NCBI GenBank assembly: GCA_947486675.1
Contig: CANKUF010000024.1
Location: 1 to 7,951 of the forward strand
Source of the DNA: Acidimicrobiaceae bacterium
Lineage (GTDB): Bacteria; Actinomycetota; Acidimicrobiia; Acidimicrobiales; Ilumatobacteraceae
DNA: 7,951 nt
Reading direction: 5' to 3'
Shown: positions 5,816-7,951 of the stretch, piece by piece
Layout of the letters: each line of letters starts with the position of its first letter
Numbering within the stretch: the stretch's first letter is position 1
Notes under the pieces: model-generated
Seen by the model: the letters and a program-made list of their open reading frames with translations, nothing else
Told to the model about the DNA's origin: nothing
The model's database searches: none
Made by a program: the position numbers and the translations under genes

Positions 5816-6976
5816 GTGGTGTCACGGTCCTTTGCCATCGTTGGCGCCGGTTTTTCAGGTGCTGTGGTGGCTCGCCAGTTGGCTGAAGCCGGGCACACAG
5901 CCACCGTGTTCGACACCCGCAGTCATGTTGCCGGCAACTGCTTTACGAAGCGCCACGACTCAGGTGTCATGGTGCACGTGTATGGCCCACACATCTTCCA
6001 CACGCAACACGAGCACGTATGGGACTTCATCACGCGCTTTGGGGTCATGAAGGCATACCGCCACACGGTGAGCGCCATGAGTGGTGGCAAGAAGTACCAG
6101 CTGCCCATGAACCTCACGTTGATCAACGATTTCTTTGGCACCAACTTCACGCCCGAAGAAGCCGAAGCGTTCATTACCGAAAAAGCCGACAAGACCATTA
6201 CGAACCCTGTGTCGTTTGAAGATCAGGCGCTGCGATTTGTTGGTCGCGAAATGTATGAAGCATTTTTCAAGGGCTACACGAAAAAACAATGGGGTGTAGA
6301 GCCAACAGAATTGCCAGCCAGCATTCTTGCGCGATTGCCGTTGCGTTTCACCGCAGACAATTCGTATTTCAATCATCCATTCCAGGGAATTCCTGAACAC
6401 GGGTACACGCCAATTGTGGAAGCGATTTTGGATCACCCGTCCATCACGGTGCACTTGTCAACAGCATTTGATCCTGTGTCATCGAATGCATATGACCACG
6501 TGGTGTGGACTGGCCCGATCGACGCATATTTCGGTTTCGAACATGGTCGCCTTGGTTATCGCACACTTGACTTCGTTCAAGAAGTGAAAGACGGCGACGT
6601 GCAAGGTTGCCCAGTATTGAATTACTGCGACGAAAGCGTGCCGTACACGCGCATAACTGAGCACAAGCATTTTGCACCATGGGAGCATCACGACAAGTCG
6701 GTGACGTACACCGAGTATTCGCGCTTATGTGGCGAGACCGATACGCCGTATTACCCAATTCGCCTGGTTGAAGAAAAAGATCAACTGGTGAAATATGTCG
6801 AGCAAGCTCGTGCACAACAGGGCGTCACGTTCCTCGGCAGACTTGGCACGTATCGTTATCTCGACATGGACGTCACTATTCACGAAGCACTCAATGCTGC
6901 AAGCGGCATTCTTGAAGCAGTGAATACCAACAGTTCAATTCCGTCATTTTTCACCGACCCATTGAGCGGCGCGTAA
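5816..6976 (+). CDS. glf: UDP-galactopyranose mutase
   Basis: The 386-residue flavoenzyme interconverts UDP-galactopyranose and UDP-galactofuranose, the donor for cell-wall galactan, and acts in the cytosol. It begins with the FAD-binding fold FAIVGAGFSGAVVARQLAEAGH (6-27), followed by RSHVAGN (35-41) and YGPHIFHT (56-63). KKQWG (156-160), TGPIDAYF (232-239) with D236, GRLGYRTLDF, YTRITEHKHFAPWE (from 277), TPYYPI and the C-terminal LGRLGTYRYLDMD (340-352), which packs on FAD, are all in the expected order. The length matches prokaryotic UGM (about 370-400). GTG 5816 is preferred over the adjacent GTG 5819 because of the -10 spacing; the difference is one residue. Its stop shares a base with the next start (TAATG), so glf and the glycosyltransferase are probably co-translated, as expected for one pathway. 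Confidence 0.97.
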   Translation: MVSRSFAIVGAGFSGAVVARQLAEAGHTATVFDTRSHVAGNCFTKRHDSGVMVHVYGPHIFHTQHEHVWDFITRFGVMKAYRHTVSAMSGGKKYQLPMNLTLINDFFGTNFTPEEAEAFITEKADKTITNPVSFEDQALRFVGREMYEAFFKGYTKKQWGVEPTELPASILARLPLRFTADNSYFNHPFQGIPEHGYTPIVEAILDHPSITVHLSTAFDPVSSNAYDHVVWTGPIDAYFGFEHGRLGYRTLDFVQEVKDGDVQGCPVLNYCDESVPYTRITEHKHFAPWEHHDKSVTYTEYSRLCGETDTPYYPIRLVEEKDQLVKYVEQARAQQGVTFLGRLGTYRYLDMDVTIHEALNAASGILEAVNTNSSIPSFFTDPLSGA

Positions 6977-7951
6977 TGACGCAGTTGTTGCAACGTTTGG
7001 TTTTGCCGACTGAGACCACAACAGAACCGTTGTTGTATGCGCGCTTCGATGGCACAACAAAACTCGTTCCTGGTGGAGCGGTGTTGCAAGATGGCGCCGA
7101 GGTGTCATTCGATACGTCATTCGGCGTGTTTGCTGCCGGACGTTGGAGCCGCATCACCACCGTGAACGCACTCGCAGTTCGCGTGCGCGCATCGGGCGTT
7201 GGTATCGCACAAGTGGTTGGAGTTTCTCCTCGCGGAGAGACTGTCGTGGCCACCGAGCCATTGCCACAGGGCGAAGGATGCCCAGTATTTATTGAGTTTT
7301 TGCTTCCAAATTTGCAGTCAACTCCGTATGGCACCTATTTCGTTCTTGTGTTGGCCCAAGGCGGCGAAGTGTGCATCACGGGCGGCGAATGGGTGAGTGC
7401 AGACACACCAGCCCACGATGTGAAGTTATCGCTGTCGATTACCACGTTTAATCGCCAAGAGTACGTTCGCAAAACTGTTAGCAACGTGTTGGAACTCGAG
7501 CGCAGTATTGATGTGTTGCGCGACCGCGTTCGCGTGTTCGTTGTAGACAATGCACAGAACGTCACGTTCGATGCGGCTGTAGACGCACCGCTGCAAGTAG
7601 TGCCAAACGGCAACCTTGGTGGTGCCGGTGGTTTTGCTCGCGGTCTCATTGAATTGCGTAAGCAGGGTTGGGCAACGCACGTCTTGTTCATGGACGACGA
7701 CATCACGCTTGAACCAGAAGCGCTTGTGCGCACCATGGCGTTGTTCGCTAACGCGCGCGACCCGAAGTTGTGTGTACACGGAGCAATGCTCAGCGAAGAG
7801 CGCCCGTGGCTGCAGTTCGAAGCCGGTTCTGAATATTCGTTCCGTTCCATTTACCCGCTGCAAGCACTTGGTCGTGAAGATGATTTGCGTAAGCGCGAAC
7901 TTGCCGTTGTTGATGCTCCAGAAATTCCGTTTGACTACACCGCCTGGTGGT
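6976..7951 (+). CDS. glfT2: Galactofuranosyltransferase, GlfT2-like (GT2 family), N-terminal part, runs off right edge
   Basis: From ATG 6976, overlapping the glf stop by one base (TAATG), 325 codons stay open to the edge. Residues 1 to about 150 are strand-rich, as in the N-terminal beta-barrel of GlfT2. The GT-A fold then begins with LSITTFNRQEYV (from 153), VVDNAQN, PNGNLGGAGGFARG (210-223) and the metal-binding FMDDDI with D240-D242. LCVHGAMLSEERPW and FDYTAWW (ending W324-W325) match the acceptor-site region of the family. GlfT2 uses UDP-galactofuranose to build the alternating beta-1,5/1,6 galactan on a lipid carrier at the inner face of the membrane. M. tuberculosis GlfT2 has 637 residues, so about half is seen here. 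Placement directly after glf matches the mycobacterial order and supports the call. Linkage specificity, and initiator versus polymerase role, cannot be told from this part, though the N-terminal domain favours the polymerase type. Confidence 0.92.
   Translation, partial: MTQLLQRLVLPTETTTEPLLYARFDGTTKLVPGGAVLQDGAEVSFDTSFGVFAAGRWSRITTVNALAVRVRASGVGIAQVVGVSPRGETVVATEPLPQGEGCPVFIEFLLPNLQSTPYGTYFVLVLAQGGEVCITGGEWVSADTPAHDVKLSLSITTFNRQEYVRKTVSNVLELERSIDVLRDRVRVFVVDNAQNVTFDAAVDAPLQVVPNGNLGGAGGFARGLIELRKQGWATHVLFMDDDITLEPEALVRTMALFANARDPKLCVHGAMLSEERPWLQFEAGSEYSFRSIYPLQALGREDDLRKRELAVVDAPEIPFDYTAWW

Noticed and set aside
7335..7850. 171-residue minus-strand frame inside the glycosyltransferase gene
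   Set aside because: The plus strand carries clear GT-A motifs including the DDD site; the antisense product is Ser/Arg/Asn-rich without motifs.
1..7951. CRISPR array, tRNA, transposase, phage genes or toxin-antitoxin pair
   Set aside because: No regularly spaced repeats, cloverleaf-like sequence, recombinase motifs or small paired genes were seen; the whole window is covered by housekeeping-type genes.

Overview
This window is an ordinary but coherent piece of an actinobacterial chromosome. It has intermediate GC (by eye near or slightly above half), many GTG starts (five of nine genes) and tight gene packing. It shows no mobile element, CRISPR array, tRNA or rRNA. Three features point to Actinobacteria: a coenzyme F420 gene (cofC/fbiD) placed head to head with gpsA, as in Mycobacterium tuberculosis (Rv2983/Rv2982c); a MoeZ-like E1/rhodanese protein; and a glf-glfT2 galactofuran pair laid out as in mycobacteria (Rv3809c/Rv3808c). 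The moderate GC argues against a typical high-GC mycobacterium or streptomycete. An acidimicrobial or other aquatic actinobacterium is my inference and was not tested.

Layout. Positions 1-300 (minus) hold the N-terminal part of cofC, running off the left edge. A 44-bp divergent promoter region follows. Positions 345-3356 (plus) are a likely operon: gpsA, then an uncharacterised 425-residue protein, then rnhB, the last two overlapping by a GTGA junction. Positions 3293-3751, possibly to 3811 (minus), carry a conserved actinobacterial protein of unknown function whose 3' end overlaps the rnhB 3' end by 64 bp. From 3817 to the right edge everything is on the plus strand: a sirtuin (3817-4575), a rhodanese-MoeB/ThiF fusion (4632-5798), UDP-galactopyranose mutase glf (5816-6976) and a galactofuranosyltransferase glfT2 homologue (6976 to the edge, incomplete).

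How the genes fit together. GpsA supplies sn-glycerol 3-phosphate for phospholipids. CofC makes the guanylylated intermediate of F420 side-chain synthesis. RNase HII removes ribonucleotides from DNA. The sirtuin links protein acylation to NAD. The rhodanese-E1 fusion probably activates and sulfurates a ubiquitin-like sulfur carrier for molybdopterin, thiamine or cysteine synthesis. Glf makes UDP-galactofuranose, and the GlfT2 homologue polymerises it into cell-wall galactan.

The most striking pattern is regulatory. Several GTG starts (cofC, gpsA, glf and perhaps the 1375 gene) lie 6-7 nt downstream of a -10-like hexamer and lack a Shine-Dalgarno sequence, as expected for leaderless transcripts. 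The rhodanese-E1 gene is the exception, with a clear GGAGG. I see no wholly new multi-gene system here. The least understood items are the 425-residue protein at 1375 and the minus-strand protein at 3293.
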